DNA of 64,000 nt from positions 1,117,081 through 1,181,080 of the forward strand of contig NZ_CP013859.1 in the NCBI RefSeq assembly GCF_001513675.1. Direction: 5' to 3'. Shown here in pieces: positions 51,546 to 60,561 of this stretch. The position numbers were made by a program, and so were the translations under genes. Position 1 is the stretch's first letter. The number at the start of each line of letters is the position of its first letter. The notes below the pieces were generated by a model. That model made no database searches and had not been told where the DNA came from. It worked only from the letters and a program-made list of their open reading frames with translations. The stretch comes from Microbacterium sp. XT11. Lineage in GTDB: Bacteria > Actinomycetota > Actinomycetes > Actinomycetales > Microbacteriaceae.

Positions 51546-53158
51546 ACCCGCTGACACTGGTGCCGTCGGCATCCGACTACGGCGACGTGCCTCGTACGTG
51601 GAAGAGCGATCTGCTGGCGGGCGTGACGGTCGGTATCGTCGCGCTTCCGCTCGCCCTGGCCTTCGGGGTCAGCTCGGGGGCCGGCGCGGAGAGCGGACTG
51701 GTGACCGCGATCGTCGCGGGCGTCGTCGCCGCCGTCTTCGGAGGCTCGAACGTGCAGGTCTCCGGACCCACCGGGGCGATGGTGGTCGTGCTCGCGCCGA
51801 TCCTTGCAGAACGAGGCACCGGTGCCCTTGCCACCGTGTGCCTGCTCGCCGGTGTGCTCGTGCTGCTCGCCGGTGTGCTGCGGCTGGGGCGCACGGTCGG
51901 CTACATCCCGTGGCCGGTGATCGAGGGATTCACCCTCGGCATCGCGATCATCATCTTCCTGCAGCAGGTGCCCACGGCCACGGGAACGAGGACAGGAGAG
52001 AGCACCAACGCCGCGATCGCCGCGGTGGAGGCGCTCAGCACGGCCGTGTGGCCGAAGATCGGCTGGTCGCTGCTGCTCGTGATGATCGTCGTCGTGGTGA
52101 TGATCGGCTCCCAGCGACTGCACCCGCGCTTCCCCGCTTCGCTGCTGGCGATCGTCGTGGCCTCCGTCGCCGGTCTCGCGATGCCGGTCGACCGCATCGG
52201 GGAGCTTCCGGCCGGCCTGCCCGCACCCTCCCTGCCCGCGCTCGATCCCGCCTCTCTGCTCGCTCTCGCCGGCCCCGCGGCGGCGGTCGCCGCTCTCGCG
52301 GCGATCGAGTCGCTGCTGTCGGCCCGTGTGGCCGTCACGCTGGCCGACACGGGTCCGTTCGACGCCGATCGCGAGCTGGTCGGGCAGGGTCTGGCCTCGC
52401 TCGTTGCCGGGCTCTTCGGCGGGATGCCGGCCACCGGAGCGATCGCCCGGACCGCCGTGAACGTGCGCGCGGGGGGCCGCACCCGCATCGCGGCCGTGAC
52501 GCACAGCCTGCTGCTGCTCGCGATCGCCCTCGTCGGCGCGTCCGTCGTCTCGCACATCCCCCTGGCGGCTCTCGCCGGGGTGCTCATGGTCACCGCGTGC
52601 CGCATGATGAGCCCGTCGACCGTGCGCACGGTGCTGCGCTCGACGCGGTCGGATGCCGTGGTCTTCTGCCTCACCGCGGTCATCACCGTCAGCGTCGACC
52701 TCATCTACGCCGTGCTGATCGGCCTGCTCGCCGCCGGCTTCTTCGCGCTCAGACAGCTCGCCCGCACGAGCGGGGTGCATCGAGAGGAGCTGCCCGGTGC
52801 CGTCCAGGCGGGCGACGAGCGCATCGCCCTCTTCCGGCTCGAGGGAGCCCTGTTCTTCGGTGCGGCAGAGCGGATGCTGGAGCGGGTGAGCGCTCTGCGC
52901 GACGTGGAGGTCGTCGTGATCCGGATGTCGCAGCTGCAGATCCTCGACGCGACCGGCGCCCAGGTCATCACCGAGCTCATCACCTCGCTGGAGCGCCGCG
53001 GCATCACCGTTCTGGTCAAGGGGATCGCCCCGCAGCACCGCGGCGTGGCGGAGCGGGTGGGGGTGCTCGCCTCGCTGCGGCACCAGAACCATCTCTTCGA
53101 CGACCTCGACGCGGCGGTCGCGCACGCGCGCAGCCACGTGAAGAGAGCGGCGGCCTGA
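51542..53158 (+). CDS. SulP family anion transporter with STAS domain
   Basis: A 538-aa membrane transporter for sulfate, bicarbonate or similar anions. About 10-14 membrane spans; GIVALPLALAFGVSSG and NVQVSGPTGAMVVVLAPILA are the SulP signature. Residues about 430-530 form the cytoplasmic STAS domain (LFRLEGALFFGAAERMLERV). It forms a two-gene operon with the ArsR-type regulator. The substrate is not evident. The operon lies between the two copies of the helicase 5' region. Confidence 0.94.
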   Translation: MNPLTLVPSASDYGDVPRTWKSDLLAGVTVGIVALPLALAFGVSSGAGAESGLVTAIVAGVVAAVFGGSNVQVSGPTGAMVVVLAPILAERGTGALATVCLLAGVLVLLAGVLRLGRTVGYIPWPVIEGFTLGIAIIIFLQQVPTATGTRTGESTNAAIAAVEALSTAVWPKIGWSLLLVMIVVVVMIGSQRLHPRFPASLLAIVVASVAGLAMPVDRIGELPAGLPAPSLPALDPASLLALAGPAAAVAALAAIESLLSARVAVTLADTGPFDADRELVGQGLASLVAGLFGGMPATGAIARTAVNVRAGGRTRIAAVTHSLLLLAIALVGASVVSHIPLAALAGVLMVTACRMMSPSTVRTVLRSTRSDAVVFCLTAVITVSVDLIYAVLIGLLAAGFFALRQLARTSGVHREELPGAVQAGDERIALFRLEGALFFGAAERMLERVSALRDVEVVVIRMSQLQILDATGAQVITELITSLERRGITVLVKGIAPQHRGVAERVGVLASLRHQNHLFDDLDAAVAHARSHVKRAAA

Positions 53159-53284
53159 CCCCGTATGCCGAATGATGACCCCCGACGGAGGTCAACCAGT
53201 ATTCCGGCTTGGCGACGTGCCTCGGACCTTCGCCAAGATGACTCCGGGGAACGTCTTCTGGGGAACTCAATCGAACAAGAGGCG

Positions 53285-53501
53285 CGATCATGGCCGAGAA
53301 GTGCGCGCCGACGGCGACGAGCGACTTCCCCGTGCCGGTCGGCGTCGAGAGGATGAGGTTGTTCCCGGAGACGATCTCGATGAGCGCCTCGTCCTGCGCC
53401 GGGTACAGGCGGATGCCGGTCGACTCCGCCCACTCGACGAACGCCAGGTACACGGCATCCGCGTCGGAGCCGTCTGGCAGGGCGGCGGGGTCGAGGAGCA
53501 T
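53285..53501 (-). pseudogene. remnant of helicase 5' end (duplicated)
   Basis: Encodes DGSADAVYLAFVEW-type residues nearly identical to the first 75 residues of the intact helicase (48598-51105), up to the Walker A segment TPTGTGKSLVAVGAHFSAM, after which homology stops abruptly and an unrelated frame follows. The DNA is roughly 90% identical to 50876-51103, including the bases before the start. The copies are direct repeats bracketing the ArsR-SulP operon. The 126 bases between the SulP stop and this remnant contain no gene. Confidence 0.9.
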
Positions 53502-53550
53502 CCTTCGATCATCCCCTACTCACGAGCCGACCCGGTTCCGCAGGAGGCGG

Positions 53551-54207
53551 TCAGCCCTGCCGACGCACCATCTCGGCGATCCAGAGGGGCGCGAACGGCG
53601 ACGTGCAGCCCGGAGCCGTCGGATAGTCCGCGAGCACCTGCAGCCGCTCTCCGATACCGACGGCTCGATCGCGGAGCGCCGGATGCCGGATGCCGATCTG
53701 CGCCAGCGTCTCGTTCATGGCCCACTGCGTGCGCGGCGTCGCATCGCGCATGTCGCGCTCGATCTCGTCGAGGAGAGCATCGAGGTCGAGGCCGTCGGGG
53801 CTCTTCACCACGCGCACAGCCGTGAGGGCCCAGCCCGCCGCGGCGACCGTGTCGTCGGCGTCGTCCATCCACCGTTCCCGCTGCGCTTCGGCGTGCGGAG
53901 ACTTCTTCAGCACGTAGTTCACGAACCAGTCGTTGACCTTGGGCGGCTGCGTCTCGCGCAGCATCCGGTCGAGCTCGTCGGCCGTGAACCGGGCGGGGGC
54001 GCAGACCAGCAGCGCGAGCAGCCGTGCACCGGTCTCGCCCGTCGACCACAGCTCGCGCGCGAGCTCGTGATCGGTCTTGATGGTCTTCGCCAGCGCGCGC
54101 AGGCGGCTGAGGTTCATGCCGTGGTCGTCGCCGCGCTTCTCGTTCGCCGCGCGCATCTTCGGGTCTTCGAGCGCGGCGATGGCTGCGAGTGCGTCGTCGA
54201 GCGTCAT
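53551..54207 (-). CDS. AlkD-like DNA alkylation repair (HEAT-repeat) protein
   Basis: A 218-aa all-helical protein of the DNA alkylation repair family. MNLSRLRALAKTIKTDHELARELWSTG-type segments (split here for length) and RFTADELDRMLRETQPPKVN, then WFVNYVLKKSP, resemble AlkD-like HEAT repeats that grip damaged DNA. Catalytic residues cannot be confirmed. The helicase remnant lies upstream of it in the same orientation. Confidence 0.8.
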   Translation of the reverse strand: MTLDDALAAIAALEDPKMRAANEKRGDDHGMNLSRLRALAKTIKTDHELARELWSTGETGARLLALLVCAPARFTADELDRMLRETQPPKVNDWFVNYVLKKSPHAEAQRERWMDDADDTVAAAGWALTAVRVVKSPDGLDLDALLDEIERDMRDATPRTQWAMNETLAQIGIRHPALRDRAVGIGERLQVLADYPTAPGCTSPFAPLWIAEMVRRQG

Positions 54208-54379
54208 GTGACCAGGCTAGCCGCGCCGCGTCGCGGTCTCAGGGTCCTTTCGCAGCGGACGGAGTCCCCGATCTCGACGCAGGAGAACATCGTTTGCGCG
54301 ATTCGGCAGACACGAGGCATCCGGCATGGCAGGGTTGCAGAGAGGGAGGGCGCGGAAGCGCCATGTGGAGGGGTTCACA

Positions 54380-55900
54380 GTGAACAGGTTCTTTCAGCGA
54401 TCCGTCGGGCTCGCCGTCATTCTGGTGGTGCTGCTCGCGGCCGCGCTGTTGACCTGGGGCATCGTCGTGACCGACCCTCCCTCGTTCTGGCACCCGGTGC
54501 ACCTGACGCTCGCGGGAGTCTGGCAGGTGATGTACAGCGCGGAGCTCCCGAACGTCGGCATCATGGCCGCCGCCGTCGGCATCGCGCTGCTCATGGTGCT
54601 GTTCGTGGTGGTGGGCGAACGCGTCGTCGCGAGCCGATACCGTCGCGCCGGCAGCGAGGTGACGAAGCTCACCCTCGCGCCCCGCGCCGTCATGGAGCGC
54701 ACGCGCGGTGTGTTCGGCGGACCCGTCACCGTGACGGTCCTCATCCCCGCGCACAACGAGGAGCGATCCCTCCCCGCCACCCTCGTCTCGCTCACGAAGC
54801 AGACGACCCCGCCCGACCGCATCATCGTCGTGGCCGACAACTGCACCGATCGCACGGTCGAGGTCGCGAAAGCACACGGCGTCGACGTCTTCGAGACGGT
54901 CGGCAACACGCACAAGAAGGGCGGTGCGCTGAACCAGGTCCTGCGCGACCTGCTGCCCCGGCTCGGAGACAACGACACCGTCATGGTGATGGACGCCGAC
55001 AGCCAGATCGGTGACGACTTCCTCACGGCGGCCGTGCGACGCTTCACCGACGACCGCGCGCTCATGGCGGTCGGCGGTCTCTTCGAGGGGGAGGAAGGGC
55101 ACGGGCTGCTCGGGCAGTTCCAGCGCAACGAGTACATCCGCTACCGGCGCGAGATCCAGCGTCGCCGCGGCCGGGTCTTCGTGCTCACCGGCACCGCGTC
55201 GGTGTTCCGCGCCTCGGGGTTGCGGGCCGTGGCGGATGCTCGAGGCAGTGAGCTGCCGGGGATCAAGGGCGACGTCTACGACACCTTCGCCCTCACCGAG
55301 GACAACGAGCTCACCATCGCGCTGAAGTCGCTCGGCGCGCTGATGATCTCGCCCATGGAGTGCACGGTCGTCACCGAGCTCATGCCGACCTGGCGGATGC
55401 TGTGGGCGCAGCGCCTGCGCTGGCAGCGCGGAGCGCTCGAGAACCTCGGTGCGTACGGCCTGACGCCGCAGACCCTGCGGTACTGGGCGCAGCAGGTCGG
55501 CATCGGCTACGGCGTGCTGGCACTGTTCTCGTACTTCGCGCTCCTCGTGCTCATGCTGCTCGCGATGGACACCTGGGTGTGGTTCCCGTTCTGGCTCGGC
55601 ATCGGCGTGCTCTTCGCGATCGAGCGGGTCGTCACGGCCTGGCGGGGCGGGTGGCGTGCGAGGTTCGTGGCCGTGCTCGTGTTCCCTGAGCTCGTGTACG
55701 ACTGCTTCCTCGACCTGGCGTTCCTCAAGGGCGTGTTCGAGATCGCCTTCGCCCGCAGCGCGACCTGGAAGCATGTCGACCACGGCGCGGCGGCATCGGT
55801 CGTCTCCGCGGACTCCGCCCCGGCCTCCAGCGCCGCGAGCGCCTCCAACGCCCCGAGCGCCTCCAGCGCCCCGAGCGCCTCGATGGGTGACGCGTCATGA
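54380..55900 (+). CDS. processive glycosyltransferase family 2, exopolysaccharide synthase-like
   Basis: A 506-aa membrane synthase. The GTG at 54380 with GGAGGGG upstream is preferred to ATG 54326. Two N-terminal membrane helices (about 8-30 and 52-75), then the GT-A domain: LIPAHNEERSL, VADNCTD, MVMDADSQ (DxD-like), TEDNELT and QRLRWQRGALENLG, the QxxRW motif of processive synthases. Two or three C-terminal membrane helices follow. The last 35 residues are an Ala/Ser low-complexity tail encoded by an 18-bp tandem repeat. It resembles cellulose/PNAG-type synthases. It overlaps a small membrane-protein gene and neighbours EAL and GGDEF genes. Confidence 0.9.
   Translation: MNRFFQRSVGLAVILVVLLAAALLTWGIVVTDPPSFWHPVHLTLAGVWQVMYSAELPNVGIMAAAVGIALLMVLFVVVGERVVASRYRRAGSEVTKLTLAPRAVMERTRGVFGGPVTVTVLIPAHNEERSLPATLVSLTKQTTPPDRIIVVADNCTDRTVEVAKAHGVDVFETVGNTHKKGGALNQVLRDLLPRLGDNDTVMVMDADSQIGDDFLTAAVRRFTDDRALMAVGGLFEGEEGHGLLGQFQRNEYIRYRREIQRRRGRVFVLTGTASVFRASGLRAVADARGSELPGIKGDVYDTFALTEDNELTIALKSLGALMISPMECTVVTELMPTWRMLWAQRLRWQRGALENLGAYGLTPQTLRYWAQQVGIGYGVLALFSYFALLVLMLLAMDTWVWFPFWLGIGVLFAIERVVTAWRGGWRARFVAVLVFPELVYDCFLDLAFLKGVFEIAFARSATWKHVDHGAAASVVSADSAPASSAASASNAPSASSAPSASMGDAS
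55823..55876 (+). repeat. 18-bp minisatellite inside GT2 3' end
   Basis: Three copies of an 18-bp unit (GCCTCCAACGCCCCGAGC and two variants) encode repeated ASNAPS/ASSAPS-type hexapeptides in the cytoplasmic tail. The number of units can vary by slippage without breaking the frame. Confidence 0.85.
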
Positions 55901-56103
55901 TCCACACCGGCATCCTTCTTCCGCAGGAGTGGCTGCAGACCGAGTGGTTCAGCGTGCTGGCGACCTTCGTCGCGATCAACACCCTGATCTACGTCGTCCT
56001 CGGCATCGTCAAGATCGTGCCGAAAGTGCGCGTGCGGCGCGCATACCGCGGGGCGAGCAGGCGGTCAGAGACCAGGAGCATCCACCCCGATGCTCCGGTG
56101 TAG
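55897..56103 (+). CDS. small membrane protein downstream of GT2
   Basis: A 68-aa protein with one membrane helix (WFSVLATFVAINTLIYVVLG) followed by a basic Arg-rich tail. ATG 55897 overlaps the GT2 stop, so it is translationally coupled and may be a small subunit of the synthase. Its 3' end overlaps the convergent EAL gene by 39 bases. Confidence 0.8.
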   Translation: MIHTGILLPQEWLQTEWFSVLATFVAINTLIYVVLGIVKIVPKVRVRRAYRGASRRSETRSIHPDAPV

Positions 56104-56814
56104 GTCTGAGAGCAGCTCACCGATCTGATCGACAGGCGTCGGCATGCCGAGATGATAGCCCTGGCCGTAATCGAAGCCGAGCGCGATGGCGCGCTCGACA
56201 TGCTCGGCATCCGCCACGCCCTCGACGAGCACGCCGGCACCGGCCTCTCGCGCCGCCGCCAGCAGGCTGTCGAGCCGGGCGCGTGCGTCGCGGTCTCCGG
56301 CCGGTTGCCAGAACAGCCCCCTGTCGATCTTCACCACGTCGGGCCGCAGCCTGGCGATGCGCGTCTCGTCGGCGCAGACGGCACCCGCGTCGTCGACGAG
56401 CAAGCCGCCGCCGAGCGCAGTGACCCGCTCACGCACGGCCGCGAGATCGGCCTCCGTCTCGCCCTCGGTGATCTCCACGCCCCAACGCCGCGTGACGGGA
56501 GCGACGACCGCCGCGAGCTCTTCGCGGAGCACGGTCGCACCCGACGCGTTGACCGTGACCGACATGCCCTCCGGGAGCTCCGGCGTGATCGCGACGGCCT
56601 GAGCGATGAGCAAGAGCTCCAGCTCTTCTCTCACGCCCAGCTCCTCGGCGTGCGCGAGGTACGACGGCGGCGAGCCCCCGTCGTCGAATCGCGCGAGCGC
56701 CTCGAAGCCGACGACCGCCCAGGATCGCAGGTCGACGATCGGCTGAAAGACGATGCGGGCGTGCGGGAATCCGTCGAGGGGTTCGACAGCAGCTGCGGTC
56801 CCGCGAGTGGTCAC
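56065..56814 (-). CDS. EAL-domain protein (cyclic-di-GMP phosphodiesterase-like)
   Basis: A 249-aa stand-alone EAL domain. VVGFEALARF gives the signature Glu, VTVNASGA the Asn, VEITEGET the Glu, LLVDDAGAVCADE the Asp pair, VVKIDRGLF the Lys, and VLVEGVADAEH the last Glu. Loop 6 reads DDAGAV instead of DDFGTG, so activity may be altered. It would hydrolyse cyclic di-GMP. It lies between the exopolysaccharide synthase and a diguanylate cyclase. Confidence 0.88.
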   Translation of the reverse strand: MTTRGTAAAVEPLDGFPHARIVFQPIVDLRSWAVVGFEALARFDDGGSPPSYLAHAEELGVREELELLLIAQAVAITPELPEGMSVTVNASGATVLREELAAVVAPVTRRWGVEITEGETEADLAAVRERVTALGGGLLVDDAGAVCADETRIARLRPDVVKIDRGLFWQPAGDRDARARLDSLLAAAREAGAGVLVEGVADAEHVERAIALGFDYGQGYHLGMPTPVDQIGELLSDLHRSIGVDAPGL

Positions 56815-56888
56815 GGTTCACCTTATAACTCGACCCGCAATATATCCCGTACCCTGGATGCCGGGGAACGCGCACCTGGGGAGGATGC

Positions 56889-57893
56889 ATGGTCGTTCAG
56901 GGGATTCAGGCATCGGATGCCGAAGATCTGCGCTGGCTGCGATTCGGCTGGCTGAAAGCGGTACGGGAGCGGACGTCGACCTTCTCGGTTGTGACGGCGA
57001 CACTGCTGCTGTACTTCGGCGTGCTCGGCGTCTTCGAGCTCTTCGAAGCCGACCTCACCGTGTTCGAGCGGCTTCTGTCGTGGGGCATCCTCGCGGTGTG
57101 CCTCGGGCTGTTCGCGACTGTCGCGCTGTTCGCGGTCGAGCTTCCCGCATGGTCGGGGATCGCGCTCGTCGGCGCTCACGCGCTCGTGTCGGTGTACTAC
57201 CTCGGGTTCTCGGACGAGCGCCAGAACGCGATCGCCGCCTTCCAGGAACTGCCCATCATGGCGATGTACTTCTCGTGGTTCTATGCCGCGAAGCTGGCGC
57301 GCATCGGCATGCTCGTCATCATCGTCGCGGTGGGCGCCGCCACTGCGGTCGGGGATTTCACAGGACCCGGCGGCCTGCTCGGCCCGGTGAACATGGTCGG
57401 CGCCGCGCTGTTCACCTGGATGTGTCTCGAGGCCGGCATCTTCATGCGCCACCGCGTGCGGCTCGAGTCGCACTCCGACGAGCTGACCGGCACGCTGAAC
57501 CGCCGCGGCTTCGAGGCAAAGGCCGCAGCCGAGATCCGGCGCGCGCTCCGCCACGACCGTCCGCTCAGCATCGCGCTGCTCGACCTCGACAAGTTCAAAG
57601 ACGTCAACGACGGAGCCGGGCATGCTGCGGGCGACTATGTGCTGCGAGCAGTATCGGCGCAGTGGATGTCGATGTCGCGCTCGACCGACATCGTGGGCAG
57701 GCTCGGCGGCGACGAATTCGCCATGCTGCTTCCCGAGACGGATGCCGACGATGCTGCTGCCCTCATGCTGAGGCTGCGCCGGTTCGCGAGCCATCCGTGG
57801 TCGTGGGGCGTCGCGCAGTTCCAGCCCGGCGATACGGTCGAGTCGCTGCTGCACCGCGCCGACCAGGCCATGTACGACGACAAGAGAGCGTGA
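56889..57893 (+). CDS. membrane diguanylate cyclase (GGDEF)
   Basis: A 334-aa cyclase making cyclic di-GMP. About six membrane helices in residues 30-185 form a sensor, then SDELTGTLNRRGF starts the GGDEF domain; LGGDEFAMLLP holds the intact active-site motif. RSTD lies five residues upstream, matching the RxxD inhibitory site for product feedback. It is divergent from the EAL gene (74 bases) and likely controls the synthase via cyclic di-GMP. Confidence 0.95.
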   Translation: MVVQGIQASDAEDLRWLRFGWLKAVRERTSTFSVVTATLLLYFGVLGVFELFEADLTVFERLLSWGILAVCLGLFATVALFAVELPAWSGIALVGAHALVSVYYLGFSDERQNAIAAFQELPIMAMYFSWFYAAKLARIGMLVIIVAVGAATAVGDFTGPGGLLGPVNMVGAALFTWMCLEAGIFMRHRVRLESHSDELTGTLNRRGFEAKAAAEIRRALRHDRPLSIALLDLDKFKDVNDGAGHAAGDYVLRAVSAQWMSMSRSTDIVGRLGGDEFAMLLPETDADDAAALMLRLRRFASHPWSWGVAQFQPGDTVESLLHRADQAMYDDKRA

Positions 57894-57917
57894 GCCGGGG
57901 CCCTGCGTGCTCAGGGC

Positions 57918-58955
57918 TCACGTGTCGCCGACCAGTTCGCCGCGGATGCGACGCAGGTCTTCCATGAGCGAGCCGATCAGGATCCAGTGGCCGGATGCCG
58001 GCGGGGTGATCACGAGCGGCGAGGTGAGGGCAGGGATCGCCGAGGTCAGGGCGTCGGGCTCCGGAGCCACGTCGGCGATCTGCACGGCGAGGCGCACGTC
58101 GTGGCCTGCGCGGCGCAGCTGGTCGGCGATGGCATGCACCGCGGGCTCCTGGCCGATGGTGTCGTCGTAGTGATCGAAGTAGGCGCGGGTCATGCCGATG
58201 GTCTGCGTGACGATGGGCGACAGCCGATCGAGGAGCGCCCGCATCTCGCGCAGCTGCGCACGGTGCGCGGCGCTGCGCGGGTTCAGCGTGAGTGACTCCT
58301 CTCCCGCCGCGATCGACGCGGCTGCGGCATCCTTCATGGGCCGCAGCAGCCGCACTTCGACCATGAGCTCCTGCAGCTTCTCGGGAGTCTGCGGGTGGGG
58401 GAGCGCCGCCGCCAGCCGGTCGAGGCTCGCGGCCAGCTCGCTGCCGAGCAGCCCCAGGTCGCGGCGAGCGGGAGCGGTCAGCACCGGCGGCACGATGAGG
58501 GCGTTCACGACGATGCCGATCGCGACGCCGATCAGCGTCTCGACGATGCGGGCGACGGCGTACTCGGGCGTCGACGACCCCAGGGCGAGCACGAGCATCG
58601 CCGAGATCGCGACCTGGTTGCCCGTTCCGGGCGACGCGCGGAACGCCCACGCGGCGAGCATCGCGACGACGACCGCGAGCAGCACGATCCAGCCCGGTGA
58701 GCCGAGCAGCCAGCCGAGTCCGAGCGCGATGACCACGCCGGCGATCACGCCGATGCTGCGCTCGAGGGCCTTAGAGAGCGACTGGTTGACGCTCGGCTGC
58801 ACCACGAGCAGGGCGGCGATCGCGGCGAACACCGGAAGCTGCGCGGGGAACACCCATCCCGCGATGAGCCATGCCGCGATCGTGGCGGCGGCCGACTTCA
58901 CCACCTGCAGCAGGGGTGAGCGCCGGGCGGCCCGGATCGCGACGGGGATGCGCAT
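57918..58955 (-). CDS. FUSC/aromatic acid exporter-like membrane protein
   Basis: A 345-aa protein with six hydrophobic segments in residues 15-165, where FAAIAALLVVQPSVNQSLSK matches the FUSC/ArAE family, followed by a helical cytoplasmic domain. Such proteins are thought to export aromatic acids or similar compounds. It stands alone; the signals around it do not suggest an operon. Confidence 0.87.
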   Translation of the reverse strand: MRIPVAIRAARRSPLLQVVKSAAATIAAWLIAGWVFPAQLPVFAAIAALLVVQPSVNQSLSKALERSIGVIAGVVIALGLGWLLGSPGWIVLLAVVVAMLAAWAFRASPGTGNQVAISAMLVLALGSSTPEYAVARIVETLIGVAIGIVVNALIVPPVLTAPARRDLGLLGSELAASLDRLAAALPHPQTPEKLQELMVEVRLLRPMKDAAAASIAAGEESLTLNPRSAAHRAQLREMRALLDRLSPIVTQTIGMTRAYFDHYDDTIGQEPAVHAIADQLRRAGHDVRLAVQIADVAPEPDALTSAIPALTSPLVITPPASGHWILIGSLMEDLRRIRGELVGDT

Positions 58956-58996
58956 GCCACCACGCTACTCGGGCCTGATGGGCATCTCGGGTGCGC

Positions 58997-59422
58997 CTAT
59001 CGCTCAGTGATGGATTCGTTCCTCACGCGCCGGCGGAGCCAGTGCACTGCAAGTGTCGCAACGATGCCGCAAACGGGAATCGGAGAGATGAGTATCGCCC
59101 ACGTCGCTGCTGAGTCGAGTGAGCTATGGAGTCCTCGGGGCATTTCCACAAAAGCAACTGCGAGGACGACACTGATTCCGAAAACCACAATCCATACGCC
59201 AATCAGAACAGCAACAGCATGGGACGCCTTCAGGTGCGAGTACCGAGAAATTGCCCACACAATTCCAGTGCCGATTACGACGGAAATGAGCACGCAAATT
59301 GCCAACGGCGGGAGCATGGACCATCCGAAGGGGCCGACTAGTATCGCGCCCAGCGGCAGCACTATGGCCAAGACGAGTGCAGACAGTACCCAATCGCGAA
59401 CGACGCCAGCTCGAATACGCAT
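58997..59422 (-). CDS. membrane protein, 141 aa, in lower-GC patch
   Basis: Four hydrophobic segments: VLSALVLAIVLPLGAIL, LPPLAICVLISVVIGTGIVW, VAVLIGVWIVVFGISVVLAV and AILISPIPVCGIVATLAVHW. No family is recognised. The base composition is clearly lower in GC than the surrounding genes, suggesting transfer. It directly follows (one base gap) the broken secreted-protein gene, so the two were probably one operon; an immunity-type role for the membrane protein is only speculation. Confidence 0.7.
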   Translation of the reverse strand: MRIRAGVVRDWVLSALVLAIVLPLGAILVGPFGWSMLPPLAICVLISVVIGTGIVWAISRYSHLKASHAVAVLIGVWIVVFGISVVLAVAFVEMPRGLHSSLDSAATWAILISPIPVCGIVATLAVHWLRRRVRNESITER

Positions 59423-59423
59423 A

Positions 59424-60561
59424 TTACGTAAAATCTAGATTGTAAGCGAAGTTATTCCATGTGGCGGACGCCGCAAAAGTATAGGCAGGCTGTCCAGTGC
59501 CTAGTGGATCGGTGTTCATGATGTACCCATTGACCACGAGCTGTGTTCTGTAGCTGGAACCACTAACGAGCACCGGGTTGAAGTCGAATGAAATCGATGA
59601 GCCTGCCCCGTCGACATGTGTTGAACTCGCCGTGAAGTAATATCCAAAATAGCTTCGAGGTCCATCCCATTCCATGTAGTACGTCTGGAAATAGCAGCTA
59701 AAGTCCCACCAGATGGGTGAGCCGACGAAGGGCCTCACTTTCAGCGGCAAGTATTGATTCATTGACGGCCATCCAGCCGGAGCGCCCTCAACAGGGAAGT
59801 AGCAGTTGAAGCAACTCTTTAGTTTGTTGTGGACTTGCGCGGGGGTAACTAGTACGAGGTCCGCAATATGTGTGTAACTCCAAGCGGGATCGATAAGTAC
59901 AGGAAATGAAATGTCTGGATCTGAGATATCCACCGTTGCCAGTGAACGTGTACTCAGTTGGCAAGTCTCGTCCGAGGGAATCTTTTGCCCAGGGCTCGAG
60001 GATAGCGCCGAGGTTGTATCCGAAAGGATCGCTAATTAGGTATCCGATTCCGTTTCTCCTAAGTGTCGAACCTTCGGGAATATCCATTTTGTAACTATAC
60101 TGAGTCGGCGCGCTTCTATCTGCGATGGCTGTAAATACTCGGACGCCATCAATGGTTGGCTGAACATAAGCCGCTGCTGCATCCGAATCTGTTGACCAAA
60201 CTTCTATCCCACCGTCGCTTGACAGCTTCTCCTTCAGATATTGAGGCTCAATTGAAAGTGCCGGAGAGGTCTCCATCTGCTGAGCATTACTCGAGGATCT
60301 CGACTGCACAGCTGCTTCATCTAGGTCCGTCGGATCGATCGTCAGTACCGCCGCTTCGGCCTGCGAGGTGGATAGTTCTAGAGGTGAATCGGTCAGGCTT
60401 GCGGTCTGCGGTAACAGCTCGGGGCTTATGCTCTTGATAACGGCCTGGGCGTCGTGGATATTTGCGCCACCATTTGCATTGGCTGCTGTCGCACCGCCAA
60501 GAATTGCCGCTAAAGTCAGTGTTAAGGCGGCTATTGCCGAAGTCTTCTTCTTGAGATTCAA
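59424..60561 (-). pseudogene. secreted protein of unknown function, frameshifted
   Basis: The first part (TTG start at 60561, ribosome site AAGGA) has a signal peptide MNLKKKTSAIAALTLTLAAI and continues to LPTEYTFTGNG near 59935. The continuation VDISDPDISFPVLIDPAWSY lies in the next frame and runs to a stop at 59424. A single extra base near 59930-59936 separates the two halves. Together they would give about 378 aa. The FPVLIDPAW segment resembles a motif in secreted actinobacterial proteins of unknown function. GC content is low. It may be inactive, or the break may be a sequencing error. Confidence 0.7.
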
